A DNA stretch of 64,000 bases. Source: Malaya genurostris. Taxonomy: Eukaryota > Arthropoda > Insecta > Diptera > Culicidae. The notes under the pieces are model-generated. The model ran no database searches, was not told the origin of the DNA, and saw only the letters and a program-made list of their open reading frames with translations. Shown here piece after piece: positions 1 to 10,639 of this stretch. A program made the translations under genes and the position numbers. How positions within the stretch are numbered: position 1 is the first letter of the stretch; each line of letters starts with the position of its first letter. Location of the stretch: NCBI RefSeq assembly GCF_030247185.1, contig NC_080572.1, positions 95,095,198 to 95,159,197 on the forward strand. The letters run 5' to 3'.

Positions 1-25
1 TTGACTTTTATTAACGTTGCTGCGC

Positions 26-37
26 ACCCATACATTT
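26..37. repeat. Target-site duplication, 3' side of I-clade LINE 1
   Basis: The 12-mer ACCCATACATTT lies next to the T-run (antisense A-tail) and recurs exactly at 6063-6074 on the other side of the minus-strand LINE. Exact flanking copies of this size are the expected product of target-primed insertion. Confidence 0.85.
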
Positions 38-49
38 TTTTTTTTTTTT

Positions 50-362
50 CATAAATACGTTTATTTCATAGGCAATATACATAAGTTTTTCTTCGCCGTG
101 GCATCTACAATACATAGTACTTTAAACCTAATACATTTCGAATATCCTATTAGTATGTTGGTATTCATTAGTTAATCTAAACACTGTTTTTATCAAGCGA
201 GTTGCTATTATAAATTACATTAAATGAAATACATTTATTTTGTACATGATCTTATAACTATTTCAGGTTTGTTTGTATCAGTTCATCACTTTTATTTAAT
301 ATAAGATAGCTGGCTATTGGTTGAGCTCATGGAAGAGAAAACAATCTAACATAAAATAAAAT
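50..362 (-). other. 3' UTR and A-tail of LINE 1
   Basis: About 310 bases separate the ORF2 stop codon from a run of some 15 A residues (T-run 35-49 on the plus strand). No ORF is present. The region is AT-rich and holds no further recognisable domain. Its A-tail abuts the target-site duplication, which places the true 3' end here. Confidence 0.8.
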
Positions 363-3300
363 TTAAATTGGAACTCCAATGGACTTAATGAAATAATAAA
401 GAAGTTTCATGTAAGGAACGTCACGACTAGCAAGAATGTCGCGAACTGGGACATTGGATAGTCTACCTTGGGTACGCAAGGAATTTATTAGTTGAGATCT
501 GACATCACGATACTCCACGCATGTCCAAACAACATGGTCAATATCGCGGTAACCTTCGCCACAAGCACAATGATTAGTCTCGGAAAGTCCAATTCGAAGG
601 AGATGTGCATCTAACGTGTAGTGATTGGACATGAGTCTGGACATCACACGAATGAAATCTCTACTCACATCCAGTCCCCTGAACCATGCCTTTGTCGATA
701 TTTTAGGAATAATTGAGTGCATCCACCGACCCAGATCATCTTTATCCCAAGAAGCTTGCCAGCTGGCAAGTGTTCTTTGGCGAGACGCGCTATAGAATTC
801 ATTGAAAGCAATTGGTCTCTCATAAATTTCACCCTCAATAGCACCACGTTTGGCTAAAATATCGGCTCTTTCATTGCCTGGAATGGAGCAATGAGCCGGA
901 ACCCAAACTATTGTGATTTGATAATTATTATTCAATATGACGTTCAGGCACTGTTTTATTTTGCCCAAGAAAAAAGGTTCATTTTTGCCAGCAGCCTTTG
1001 AGCGAATGGCTTCAATTGCACTCAGACTATCTGTGAAAAGAAAATAATGGTTTGGAGATAATGTGACGATTATACTCAAACTATAATGAACTGCTGCTAA
1101 CTCTGCTATATAAACAGATGCAGGTTCTTGAAGCCTAAAGGAGACCGAAACATTATTGTTGAACATACCAAACCCTGTCGCTTCTTCAATTCGCGATCCG
1201 TCCGTGTAAAACATTTTCTCAGAGTCGATATGCCTGAACTTACTTGTAAATATTTTTGGGATTTCCAACGAGCGTAGGTGTTCCGGAATTCCACGCACTT
1301 CGCGCTGCATGGATGTGTCGAAAAATAAAGTTGAGTCAGGGACATTTAGGAGGCTGACACGGATAGGAATATATCTTGAAGGGTTGATTTCCTGTGACAT
1401 ATGGTTAAAATATACAGTCATGAATCTTGTTTGAGATTGAAGCTCAACTAGCCTTTCGAAGTTATTAATAACTAGGGGATTCAGTACCTCGCATCTTATT
1501 AGCAGTCGCGACGAAAGCTCCCAAAAACGATCCTTCAATGGAAGAACTCCCGCCAGAACTTCAAGACTCATTGTATGTGTCGAATGCATGCAGCCTAAAG
1601 CAATTCGCAAACAACGATATTGAATTCGCTCTAATTTGATAATATGAGAGTTTGCAGCGGAACGAAAGCAAACGCATCCATATTCCATCACTGAAAGTAT
1701 CGTTGTCTGATACAATTTTATTAGATCTTCCGGATGAGCACCCCACCAAGATCCGGTTATTGTTCGAAGAAAATTTACTCTTTGTTGGCATTTTGTTATC
1801 AGAAACCTAATGTGTCCTCCCCACGTGCATTTGGAATCAAACCACACCCCGAGGTATTTGAAAGTCAAAACCTGCTGGATCATTCTTCCCATCATATGGA
1901 GCTGAAGCTGCGCGGGATCATGCTTTCTTGAAAAGACGACTAACTCTGTTTTCTCCGCAGAGAATTCGATACCAAGATGAACAGCCCAATCGGACAAGTT
2001 ATCTAAGGTATCTTGCAATGGTTTTTGCAGATCAATAGCTTTGGGTCCAGTAACTGAAACTACGCCATCATCTGCCAATTGTCTTAGTGTACATGGGGAT
2101 ACTAGACAGCTGTCAATGTCATTCACGTAAAAATTATAGAGGAGCGGACTGAGGCAAGAGCCTTGCGGTAGACCCATGTAGCTAATTCTGAATGTTACCA
2201 AATCGCCATGTGAAAAATGCATGCGTTTCTCTGACAAAAGGTTGTGCAAATAATTATTTATAACCGCTGGGAGTCCATGTTGGTGAAGCTTGTCTGAAAG
2301 AACATCAATGGAAACTGAATCAAATGCTCCTTTAATGTCTAAAAATACAGATGCCATTTGTTGCTTTTGAGCGAAGGCAATTTGGATGTCAGACGAAAGT
2401 AATGCAAGGCAATCATTCGTCCCTTTATTTCTACGGAAGCCAAACTGAGTATCTGACAACAAACCGTTCGTCTCGACCCAAGTGTCGAGACGTCGTAGAA
2501 TAATTTTTTCGAACAATTTTCTGATGCAGGACAACATCGCGATGGGTCTATATGAGTTGTGATTGGAAGCTGGTTTCCCCGGCTTTTGAATGGCGATAAC
2601 TTTCACTTGCCTCCAGTCAGGTGGAACAATATTTTGCTCAAGAAGCTTGTTGAACAATTCCAACAAACGTCTTTTTGCGAGGTCGGGCAGATTCTTCACC
2701 AAGTTGAATTTAATTCTGTCCAACCCAGGAGCGTTATTGTTACAAGACATGAGTGCTATGGAAAATTCCATCATAGAAAAGGGGCTATCAATGGAACCAT
2801 TATTTGAAAAAGATTCCCTAATAATGCTATGCGTAGGAACAGAATCTGGACAAACTTTCCTCGCAAAATCAAATATCCATCGGTTCGAGTATTCCTCACT
2901 CTCATTTCCTACGTTACGATTCCTCATTCGTCTGGCCGTATTCCAAAGAGTGCTCATTGAGGTTTCTCTTGACAAACCTTCGACAAAATGTCTCCAATAG
3001 CTACATTTCTTGGCCCGAAGTATGCTCTTGTACTTGGTTTCTAAAGTCAAGAATTTTTCAAAATTCTGAGGAGTTCCTCCTCCTCGTTTTAAAAACATCT
3101 TGAAGGCATTTTGTTTCGCGTGCTTAGCATCTGAGCACTCTTTGTCCCACCAAGGGTTTGGAGGCCTTCTGTTAGACGATGGACCAAGAAATCGTTTGGT
3201 TTGGGCTTGTTCTGCGGCCTCCAGAATCGAACAAACGAGGAAGTCATATTCTTCAAGTGGAGGGAGCTCTTCCATTGAAGTTAAGGCACTTGAAATATTA

Positions 3301-4055
3301 CTTTGGTATTTAATCCAGTCAATATTTTTTGTCAAATCATATGGAATATTAACTGAATTAGCAATGCCTTTGTTACTGCTAATTGAGATGATGATTGGTA
3401 AATGATCGCTACCGTGTAAATCAGGAAATACTTTCCAGGTGCAATCTAGTCGAATTGAAGTCGAGCAAAGAGATAAATCTAATGCACTTGGACGTGCAGG
3501 AGGTCTTGGGATCCGTGTCATGCTACCCATATTTAGTACCGTCATGCTAAAATTGTCGCAAATATTATATATTAAGGATGATCTGCTATCATTGTAAACG
3601 GAACCCCACATCATTCCGTGCGAATTGAAATCTCCTAAAATCAAACGTGGAGCAGGAAGGGCTTCGACAATTTCATTAAGCTGTCGTTGTCCAACTTGAG
3701 CTCTTGGAGGAATATATACTGAAGCAATGCAAATGTCCTTTCCTTTAATGTTTATTTGACAAGCAACAACTTCTATACTAGAAGTCGAAGGAATATTTAA
3801 TCTATAAAAGGAATAACATTTCTTAATTCCTAAAAGCACTCCACCATACGGAGAGTCTCTATCGAGACGTATAATGTTAAAGTCATTAAAACTTAAGGCT
3901 ATGTTTGATGTAAGCCATGTTTCGCACAAAGTAAATACATCACATTTTTGACTATGCAACAAAACTTTAAATGAATCAAGTTTTGGCATGATGCTTCGAC
4001 AATTCCACTGCAGGACAGTGATTGAATCATTTGCGGCGGATGATAAATTATCCAT
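363..4055 (-). CDS. LINE 1 ORF2: endonuclease-reverse transcriptase-RNase H polyprotein
   Basis: The predicted protein has 1230 residues, counting from the ATG at 4055. The frame opens further upstream at a TTG (4067), but the ATG inside ATGGATAA is the more likely start. Domain order: an exonuclease-endonuclease-phosphatase type endonuclease at about 13-230 (E45 in LCETW, D142 in GDFNSHG, D217-H218 in SDHLP); reverse transcriptase at about 460-740 (D573 in FLDIKGAFD, the GLPQGSCLSPLLYNFY motif, D662-D663 in the LADD box); RNase H at about 948-1075 (D952, E985, D1009, H1055, D1065). A C-terminal Cys-His cluster (C1163, C1165, H1174, C1179) follows. All expected catalytic residues are present. 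In the I clade this protein nicks target DNA, reverse transcribes the element RNA and can digest the RNA strand. It overlaps the end of ORF1 by eight bases, suggesting translation by reinitiation. Confidence 0.93.
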   Translation of the reverse strand: MDNLSSAANDSITVLQWNCRSIMPKLDSFKVLLHSQKCDVFTLCETWLTSNIALSFNDFNIIRLDRDSPYGGVLLGIKKCYSFYRLNIPSTSSIEVVACQINIKGKDICIASVYIPPRAQVGQRQLNEIVEALPAPRLILGDFNSHGMMWGSVYNDSRSSLIYNICDNFSMTVLNMGSMTRIPRPPARPSALDLSLCSTSIRLDCTWKVFPDLHGSDHLPIIISISSNKGIANSVNIPYDLTKNIDWIKYQSNISSALTSMEELPPLEEYDFLVCSILEAAEQAQTKRFLGPSSNRRPPNPWWDKECSDAKHAKQNAFKMFLKRGGGTPQNFEKFLTLETKYKSILRAKKCSYWRHFVEGLSRETSMSTLWNTARRMRNRNVGNESEEYSNRWIFDFARKVCPDSVPTHSIIRESFSNNGSIDSPFSMMEFSIALMSCNNNAPGLDRIKFNLVKNLPDLAKRRLLELFNKLLEQNIVPPDWRQVKVIAIQKPGKPASNHNSYRPIAMLSCIRKLFEKIILRRLDTWVETNGLLSDTQFGFRRNKGTNDCLALLSSDIQIAFAQKQQMASVFLDIKGAFDSVSIDVLSDKLHQHGLPAVINNYLHNLLSEKRMHFSHGDLVTFRISYMGLPQGSCLSPLLYNFYVNDIDSCLVSPCTLRQLADDGVVSVTGPKAIDLQKPLQDTLDNLSDWAVHLGIEFSAEKTELVVFSRKHDPAQLQLHMMGRMIQQVLTFKYLGVWFDSKCTWGGHIRFLITKCQQRVNFLRTITGSWWGAHPEDLIKLYQTTILSVMEYGCVCFRSAANSHIIKLERIQYRCLRIALGCMHSTHTMSLEVLAGVLPLKDRFWELSSRLLIRCEVLNPLVINNFERLVELQSQTRFMTVYFNHMSQEINPSRYIPIRVSLLNVPDSTLFFDTSMQREVRGIPEHLRSLEIPKIFTSKFRHIDSEKMFYTDGSRIEEATGFGMFNNNVSVSFRLQEPASVYIAELAAVHYSLSIIVTLSPNHYFLFTDSLSAIEAIRSKAAGKNEPFFLGKIKQCLNVILNNNYQITIVWVPAHCSIPGNERADILAKRGAIEGEIYERPIAFNEFYSASRQRTLASWQASWDKDDLGRWMHSIIPKISTKAWFRGLDVSRDFIRVMSRLMSNHYTLDAHLLRIGLSETNHCACGEGYRDIDHVVWTCVEYRDVRSQLINSLRTQGRLSNVPVRDILASRDVPYMKLLYYFIKSIGVPI

Positions 4056-5361
4056 CAAATGATACAAAACCTGAAAGAACTGGCCATTGAGCTGATAACT
4101 GTTTCAAAAAAGTTCTAGCTATTGGAAGGAATGCCGTTATGATAGTCTTTAGAGGTTCAGAAATATTGAATGCTGCGAAAATCCATTCTACAATTTCCGA
4201 AAACTTAAGTAATCCTGTTGGTGAATGTGAAACGGAGCCCACTGGATTATTGTCTTTCCTTGAGCTAGTTTCTGGATTGGTTTGTGAATTTGACAAACCA
4301 GGAGGCACAGTTTTTGGTTTTAAATTTGGCTTTTTAGCTTTAACACGGGGATCTTTTTTTGAAGATGTAATTTTAGGTGTCTTTTTAGGTATTTTGTGGT
4401 TTGTTAATCTCCTCTTAACAGACCCTTGAGGAGTGACAAACGAGGTATCTTCACTATTTCCGTCGGAGTCAGATTCCTCTGGCTCCATAAGATTTGAAAA
4501 ACCGTTTTCGGTTTCCAAGGGGGAGACATGTATGACCGTTTTAAGCATTTCTGCATATGTGCGCTTAGACCGTGCTTTTAAAGAAAGCTTCATTTTGTCT
4601 TTACGCAACTTAAATGCAGCGCATACTGAAAGATCATCATGAGGTCTCTCCCCACAATAAACACATTTTTCAACATTTTTATCGCAAAGATTATCCTTAT
4701 GAGGCCCTTGACATTTGATACATTTGGACTTATTACTACAGTAAGTAGCTGTATGCCCGAATTTTTTACAGTTCGTGCAATTCATAACATGCGGTACGAA
4801 AAGCCGAACAGGAAGACGAATTTTATCGATATAGACATGGCTAGGCAACGCAGATCCGGCAAATGTTACACGAAACGAATCTGAGGGACGATACGACTTT
4901 TTTCCATCGACAATAGATGCTGAGTACAATTGCTTGCACTCGAGTATCTTAACTCCCTCAAGCATGGAGTTTTTAAAACGACCAACTCCATTTTTAAGTA
5001 AATCATCGGCCGTCAGACTTGCTTCAGTCACGACACCGTCAATTTCCACCTCCTTCGATGGAATGTAAACTCGATATTCAACAGAAAATAATTTACAGGT
5101 TACAATTTCGTTCGCCTGTTTCAAGTCATTGACAACAACTCGAATTTTATCTCTATTAACTTTACATATTTCTTTAACTTCAGAGAAATGTGATGTCAAA
5201 TCCTTGGTAATTTGCATCAAATTTAAAATCTTTTCTTTTTTTCGAAGATAGACTATCCATGGCCCAGTGGTACCCTGTGGATAATGTTTAGCCCTCGGAG
5301 TATTTAAACTCTTACTAGTATCCGGAATCGGATTCGGATGATCTTCCATAAGATCATCCAT
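4048..5361 (-). CDS. LINE 1 ORF1: Gag-like zinc-knuckle nucleic-acid-binding protein
   Basis: 437 residues from the ATG at 5361. Residues about 33-190 form a conserved region upstream of the fingers, containing VYIPSKEVEIDGVV and SFRVTFAGSALP. The knuckles follow at C195-C208 (CX2CX4HX4C), C214-C226 (CX2CX3HX4C) and C233-C247 (CX2CX4HX5C). The C-terminal third is polar and lysine/serine-rich and ends in a short hydrophobic stretch. In I-clade LINEs this protein coats the element RNA and forms the ribonucleoprotein that ORF2 acts on. The stop codon overlaps the ORF2 start. No frameshift is visible. It is clearly related to, but distinct from, the ORF1 protein at 15186-16538. Confidence 0.9.
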   Translation of the reverse strand: MDDLMEDHPNPIPDTSKSLNTPRAKHYPQGTTGPWIVYLRKKEKILNLMQITKDLTSHFSEVKEICKVNRDKIRVVVNDLKQANEIVTCKLFSVEYRVYIPSKEVEIDGVVTEASLTADDLLKNGVGRFKNSMLEGVKILECKQLYSASIVDGKKSYRPSDSFRVTFAGSALPSHVYIDKIRLPVRLFVPHVMNCTNCKKFGHTATYCSNKSKCIKCQGPHKDNLCDKNVEKCVYCGERPHDDLSVCAAFKLRKDKMKLSLKARSKRTYAEMLKTVIHVSPLETENGFSNLMEPEESDSDGNSEDTSFVTPQGSVKRRLTNHKIPKKTPKITSSKKDPRVKAKKPNLKPKTVPPGLSNSQTNPETSSRKDNNPVGSVSHSPTGLLKFSEIVEWIFAAFNISEPLKTIITAFLPIARTFLKQLSAQWPVLSGFVSFDG

Positions 5362-5520
5362 TACATTAAATTTTTTTGTAAATTAATAATACCAAAATAA
5401 AAACTTATGTTTAGTAAAATTTCAGATATAAGAAATAAAAAATAAATTAAATTAAATCTACCTTGTAGCTGATGTCTCTGTTCCTTTATCGTGAAGAACG
5501 ACGTGAAGCTCTTCCAACGA

Positions 5521-5565
5521 TTTCCAATTGGCAGTCTTCTGCTGTTTCCAATTGGCAGTCTTCTG
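5521..5565. repeat. 24-bp tandem duplication in LINE 1 5' UTR
   Basis: The 21-mer beginning TTTCCAATTGGCAGTCTTCT is present exactly at 5521-5541 and 5545-5565. It lies immediately upstream of ORF1 on the element strand. Confidence 0.85.
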
Positions 5566-5778
5566 TCGTTTACTGCTATCTCAGTTGCTCTGCCGTCGTT
5601 GTGGACACCACTGCACTTGCTGTGCTGCCTGTACCTGACCCCAGGTACAGTGCTTTTGCTCTTGGTGGCGATCAAATGCGATGCTTGCAGTGTAGCACCT
5701 CGCGATATATGCCGTCTCTTTTGATCCTACGCAGCGTACAAATTCTGGTACCTGGTAGATCAGCACTGGGTTGCTTTA

Positions 5779-5886
5779 GCACCTTTGTGCCTTTGCACCC
5801 CTTCGTCTTCGCACCTTTATGCGATGGCACCTCTGTGACTCGTCACTTCTATGCTCTCGCACCTCTGTGTTTCTACACCTCTGTGC
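5779..5886. repeat. Five GCACCTNTGTG motifs in LINE 1 5' UTR
   Basis: GCACCTTTGTGC (5779), GCACCTTTATGC (5811), GCACCTCTGTG (5827), GCACCTCTGTG (5859) and ACACCTCTGTGC (5875) cluster in about 107 bases. The motif is partly palindromic (GCAC...GTGC). Repeated short motifs near a LINE 5' end may be protein-binding or structural elements; that reading is inference. Confidence 0.7.
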
Positions 5887-6062
5887 GTATGAACGGGATG
5901 GCCTTCGTTGCTAGCTTTCCAGTCGGGAAACGCCCCGAATATTACGTTTGCTATGGGCAGTTTAACTACCTGAAGCTTAGAATTGTCTCGGTATCAGCCG
6001 TTAACTCACGAGCCAGTACAATCGAAACACAACCTCTTCGCTTGAATGGTTTTTACTGAATG

Positions 6063-6074
6063 ACCCATACATTT
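6063..6074. repeat. Target-site duplication, 5' side of LINE 1
   Basis: Exact copy of the 12-mer at 26-37. It defines the element's 5' boundary at 6062. Confidence 0.85.
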
Positions 6075-7510
6075 AACATGATATGCTAAATGTGATACCG
6101 TGCGATGGTGTTGCTGAACTGAAGACTGATTTCTCTCTAAACAGACAGGGTCTGGTTAAAGACTGGATGAGTATCAGTGAATGCACTACTAATATTGTTT
6201 CAATCAGTTAGGACCAGGTGAATTGAAGAAGATTTTCTTGCGAAAAATACGAGAACAATCATTCCGGTTACTTTGCCGATTATTCCATAAGACTTCAGAA
6301 AAATTCAGAAAAAAAATCCTTGTGAGTTTTTGCAAATCGCTAGTCGTAATCGTAAATAAATACGCAAGCAGTCAGAAAAAATGCCCCATCAATGGTTTCT
6401 GCTTCTGATTATCCACACAAGTTGGATTGCATATAAAATTGTCATTTGGTTTCAGGGATTTCTAAATTTGGTTTCAGGGATTTTCTAAACGAGCGAGTCT
6501 TCAATGACCGACAATCGCCCGTTCTAAGAGTTTTAGACAAGTTTTGTCTTATGTTTAAGGAAGGCATTGGTTTACCGAGAGGGGGGTCCTTTGTCTAAAA
6601 ATTATTGTCGATCTCTGTGTTCTTTCTCACGATTCCGATGATATCTTCTACTTCGCCGTAAATGGCTGCCGAATAACCGTAGCATATATAAATAACGAAA
6701 ACATTGTACCACTCGCTTCAATCAATTAAAATCGTTGAGCAATCTGTAGAAAAACGTTCTCATTTCCACTTTATTGGAAGGCTCTAATCTAAACATATTC
6801 AGTAAAACTCAAAACATGGATTGGAACGTTATGTTAGAAATAAGTAAGATGAAATGTAGGCTAGAGTGAGGCAACAGGTTTTAACATCCTCTGTGGAACT
6901 CTAATGCCCGAAAGCGAGTGCAAGCTATGAGATTCCACTTCGTTGTTTTACAGCAGACATAACCTGGTGATTTTGCCTGTTATTGGCAAGAGCATCAAAT
7001 CCAAATGTTCCTGTGGTTGGTAACATAAGTTGTAATGGGAAGTCACAAACGAGTTTCCAGACATGACAGTCACGACCTTTTTTTGGCGCACATCTACGGT
7101 CCTCCGTGAAACTGGCACCAATGGTGATAAATTGGTTGCACTGCTGAGTTCCCATCATCACATTCATAATGCAAAAGTCACACTTTGGTTGAAATGATAA
7201 TAATGCAATTAATCTCGCGCTCCACCAAGCGGTGAGTGCAGTCATTTTAGAAAGTACAAAAACGAACCAGATCTTTTAAAAGCACATACAGTATTTATTA
7301 TTTATCTTTGGTACATATCTGTATTGCGCTATAGAGGTCAAATATCTGCATAAACACCGATAAATCGGTATACCTGGCAACGTTGTTGCAAACATTCAAA
7401 GAATGCGAAATATCAAAAAACAGGGAAAGATACAAGTCGTGCCAATTGGCACAATGACGCTGCAATGAAATGTAGAGACGCTGCTTGTTTAGAGATGATA
7501 CTTTCAACAA
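6075..7510. other. Anonymous AT-rich DNA
   Basis: No gene is recognised here. A 106-codon minus-strand frame (7245-6925) has several Cys/His residues but no pattern I can assign to a family. A TATATAAATA box at 6685-6694 could be a chance or real core promoter. A short direct duplication reading GGTTTCAGGGATTT lies near 6449-6482. Confidence 0.5.
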
Positions 7511-9940
7511 AAGCTGTCAAATCGGTAGGAAAAATTATAATTACTTCACCTTTTTAACGATTTCCCATAAAAACGGGCAAATTCATTTAAAAAATCATAG
7601 TAGAAGTGGAAGAAAAAGTTTTTACTCTGGTAATGTTGATCTTAATTTATTGTGCGAAAAATAACGTTTATTTAGAATAAAGCATTATACTTGGTTCAAT
7701 ACTATTTTTCAAATACCCGGAAACAACAAATAAAATAACTGAAATAAATGGTACTCGATCGCTAAACATAGTACTCGAGAAATCATTATTGCACTGGTTT
7801 CTGTTTAAAAAAAATGCTGGCCTAAAAAAACCTAACCTTACCCAATTTCACACATTTCTGAAGATTTTCCATGTTTAATCGTAGTTTACACTAAATAAAG
7901 TAGAAGTAATCACTTTGAAATCGATTTTCTTCTACTCCGAGTTTGTTTTCATTGTTGATATCTATTAGTACTATTGAATAAACAAAAGAATCGTTGCAAA
8001 TCACTACTGCCGATATGGAAATCTTCGGAAGAATGCTCCTTTTCTTGGTTCCATTTATCATTGGCAGGTGTCACTACCGGTAATTCAGCTTTACGACAAT
8101 GTGCCAATCCTGTAATTATCTTAAGCGACACAAAAAGCAGAATTCCGAGCCCATAATGCGTTCAAGGCTCTTGTACGACCTTGTTTCGACGAAACGCAAG
8201 GGCTGCTATTTGATTGCTGACGGAACAAACTCAATTTTAACTTTCCGGTCTAAGTTTTTAAATCGTGACTGGTCGTGGAAAGGAGCTGGTAAGATTCAAG
8301 TTCCTGTTTATCAACAAGTTCGCGATGAATGTCATGATTTGGTAAGCGATTTGTAGTTGAGACCGGAATAGGACCCATTCGTCACATTTTCGACGATGAC
8401 ATCCCAACATGACTATTTCAAGGCGGTAAGCTGCCGACAAGATCGATTTTTTTATATCGTTTATTTATACCCGGCTTTAACCAAGTTGCAGTCGTTCGCC
8501 GGAAGATCGAATTTGTTCCCAATTGAATGAATCCTTGGAATTATACCGAAAATACTGGGCAATTTCAAAACAGCGACGGAGTTAATGCAGTCAAGGGCTT
8601 CCAGTAAATACGGACAAAATGGAAGAAATGCACTAAATCCGTACCCGTTTCCACTGCGTGGGCGCAGTCTTTAGATAATTGTAGAGAACACCTAATTTGT
8701 GGGAAGCAAAAATTATCCATTCGCAAACTGTTCTAACTTTTTTGAACCACTATGTTCTTATGGTGAAATTTTATGTGTTTTTCTTGGTTTCCCTCTTCAT
8801 TGTTTTTATTCGACAGATAAATGTGTTTTCCGACTTCTGCACGTTCTCATTCGTATTCTCCACTAGGACACCGTGGTCGATTCTCTTATTCTCTTGATAT
8901 TTGGCCAAGCTCAGATGGACTTATAAAGTAATGTTCGTACGATTTCCGACTGTCTGGGAATAATTTTCGAAACATGTTTCGTCGTTCCGTCGGGTCGCGT
9001 AGAAACATTGTAATGTTTATATACGAACGAGGTTGATAGAGTTGGTAATAGCGAATTCGTTTCTATGGTCGGTCGGAGCGTGGGATATGTATCAACGAAA
9101 CGGGCAAACACACTCGTGAGCAGCCACTTTGCTTATCGGCGCTCTATTGCAAGCCAACTATGATCGTAAAATTCTCCACACAAGCACAATAATAGTAATA
9201 TTATTGGTGGACTCCAATTTCCGTTTCATAAATACGATCACAGCAGCAGCCGGATCATTTCGTAAGATGCAGGCTTCATCGTATAATTCCGAAACAGCCT
9301 ACTGACCATTACTTCATAAATTTATCATTCGTTGCATATGCCCACGAGAAAACCATCTGACATGTTGATTTCCCAATCGACCGTGCTGGTCGACCCACGC
9401 AAGAACGACCTACGGTTATAAGAAAACGCACTCGAAAGAGTGCACCGTTTTATTCTCTAAAAGCATCAATTGCCAAAAAGATTTTCTTATTTTCAAGAAA
9501 ACATCGTTCGGACCACATGTGGTAGAGTTTTTCTTCTAGCGCTGACACCCAACCAACAACAACCGGCGATGGCAGCATTTCACACGAAAATAAACCAGAA
9601 ATGAAAATTGGTGTATTTTATACCCTGCTCTCCGATCGCTTAAAATAGATCAAGTTAGTTGGACTATACTGTGTGTATGGTGATCTGAGATTTGGTATAT
9701 ATACTGCTCTGAGCCTAATACATTACACATGCAATCACTTATTTTCCTTCGAGTTCATTTGACCGAATATGGTGTTCGTATTTCCATGAACTAGGTTTCG
9801 GGTTAATGGCGGTATTATGGATGAAGATCATATTTAAATTCCGTAACTCTACGGGAAATGGGTTGTTTGTATTGCTACTAACTTTATTGTTGCATCTTCA
9901 AGCGATATTACATAATACATAATGACACAAACCCCGACCG
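7511..9940. other. Anonymous DNA without recognised gene
   Basis: Overlapping short frames around 7949-8440 on both strands show no family signature and mask one another, so I do not call a gene. Around 8452-8488 there is a short TTTATTTATACCCGGCTTT segment that recurs near 35065, probably a TE end fragment. The rest, to 9940, shows nothing I can assign. Confidence 0.5.
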
Positions 9941-9947
9941 TCAGCCA

Positions 9948-10616
9948 GTGAAATTGCACTCCAAATCGATAGATGGTAAATTTTACCAATCAGACTCATT
10001 TCGCGTGACATTTGCCGGATCTACACTTCCAAATTATTTGGTAGTGAGTGGAGTTCGTCTACCTGTTCGGCTGTATGTATCACGAGTAATGCACTGTACA
10101 AGCTGCAAACATACATACGGCAACCTATTGGTGCAACAAATTGCGGTGCGGCAAACGTGGAGAGACCCATCAGGACGATCTCTGCAGAAGAGCAGCGGAA
10201 AAGTGTTCCTACTGCGGGGAGAATCCTCATGATCTGTCGGTGTGCCCTACGTATATACAGCGTGCAGAGAAATTGAAGCGATCCGTGAAAGAACGCTCTA
10301 AACGTTCTTACGCGGAAATCCTCAAAAGAACCACTCCATCGAACCCTGAGAACCAGTTTGCACTCTTGCCAGGCAAAGGACCTTCCTACACGCAGGTTGA
10401 AGGAAGCAGGAAAAGACAAAATCTGGCTTCTCCTAAGCTTCCTCGTGAAGGCCTCAGAATGTCCTCTTCGTCACAAAATGATCAAACAAAAACGAAAAGT
10501 GCTGACTCAAAACCGAAGCAAACCTCCTGGTTTCAAAAAACTTAGAGATGATAAGCAGTACCCAGCACTTCCAGGGGCATCAAAAAACCCGAATGACCCC
10601 AAAATCTGCTCCAAAT
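9948..10616 (+). pseudogene. I-clade ORF1 (Gag-like) remnant
   Basis: The first frame matches the middle of the I-clade ORF1 proteins in this window (SFRVTFAGSTLPNY, VRLPVRLYV, then the start of a knuckle, CTSC). The reading frame is lost around 10110-10150. It resumes with CGKRGETHQDDLC and CSYCGENPHDLSVC knuckles and the basic region after them, and further frame changes follow before 10616. The N-terminus is missing. Its sequence differs from the remnant that starts at about 10640, so it looks like a separate, older family member rather than part of the next copy. Confidence 0.8.
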
Positions 10617-10639
10617 AGTAAGACTCACCGGGTTAAACA

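Larger units (their letters stand above)
38..6062 (-). mobile_element. Full-length I-clade non-LTR retrotransposon (LINE 1)
   Basis: A complete LINE of about 6.0 kb on the minus strand. In order it has a 5' UTR (6062-5362), ORF1 (5361-4048), ORF2 (4055-363), a 3' UTR (362-50) and an A-tail seen as a T-run ending at 49. It is bounded by a 12-bp duplication (26-37 and 6063-6074), and its 5' end reads CATTCAGT. ORF2 combines an apurinic-type endonuclease, reverse transcriptase and RNase H, and ORF1 has three CCHC knuckles. This is the architecture of the I clade (Drosophila I factor, mosquito MosquI). Neither ORF has an internal stop, so the insertion is probably young and possibly still competent. 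The exact family name cannot be set without a library search. Confidence 0.92.
5362..6062 (-). promoter_or_regulatory. 5' UTR / presumed internal promoter region of LINE 1
   Basis: About 700 bases lie between the element 5' end and ORF1. LINEs of this type start transcription from a promoter inside the element, so this is the expected promoter region; no core motif was proved. Two repeat sets stand out on the plus strand. One is a 21-base unit starting TTTCCAATTGGCAG at 5521 and again at 5545 (period 24). The other is five copies of GCACCTNTGTG or near matches at 5779, 5811, 5827, 5859 and 5875. Plus-strand ORFs across here look incidental. Confidence 0.65.

Noticed and set aside
1106..3405. 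Frames of 60-136 codons opposite LINE 1 ORF2
   Set aside because: They lie antisense or out of phase within a clearly coding ORF2 and show no domain.
5472..6059. 195-codon plus-strand frame across the LINE 1 leader
   Set aside because: It is antisense to the element's 5' UTR, its length is favoured by GC-rich repeated motifs, and no domain is visible.
9420..9460. GCACTCGAAAGAGTGC hairpin as a histone mRNA 3' stem-loop
   Set aside because: The sequence does not match the histone stem-loop consensus and no histone gene precedes it.
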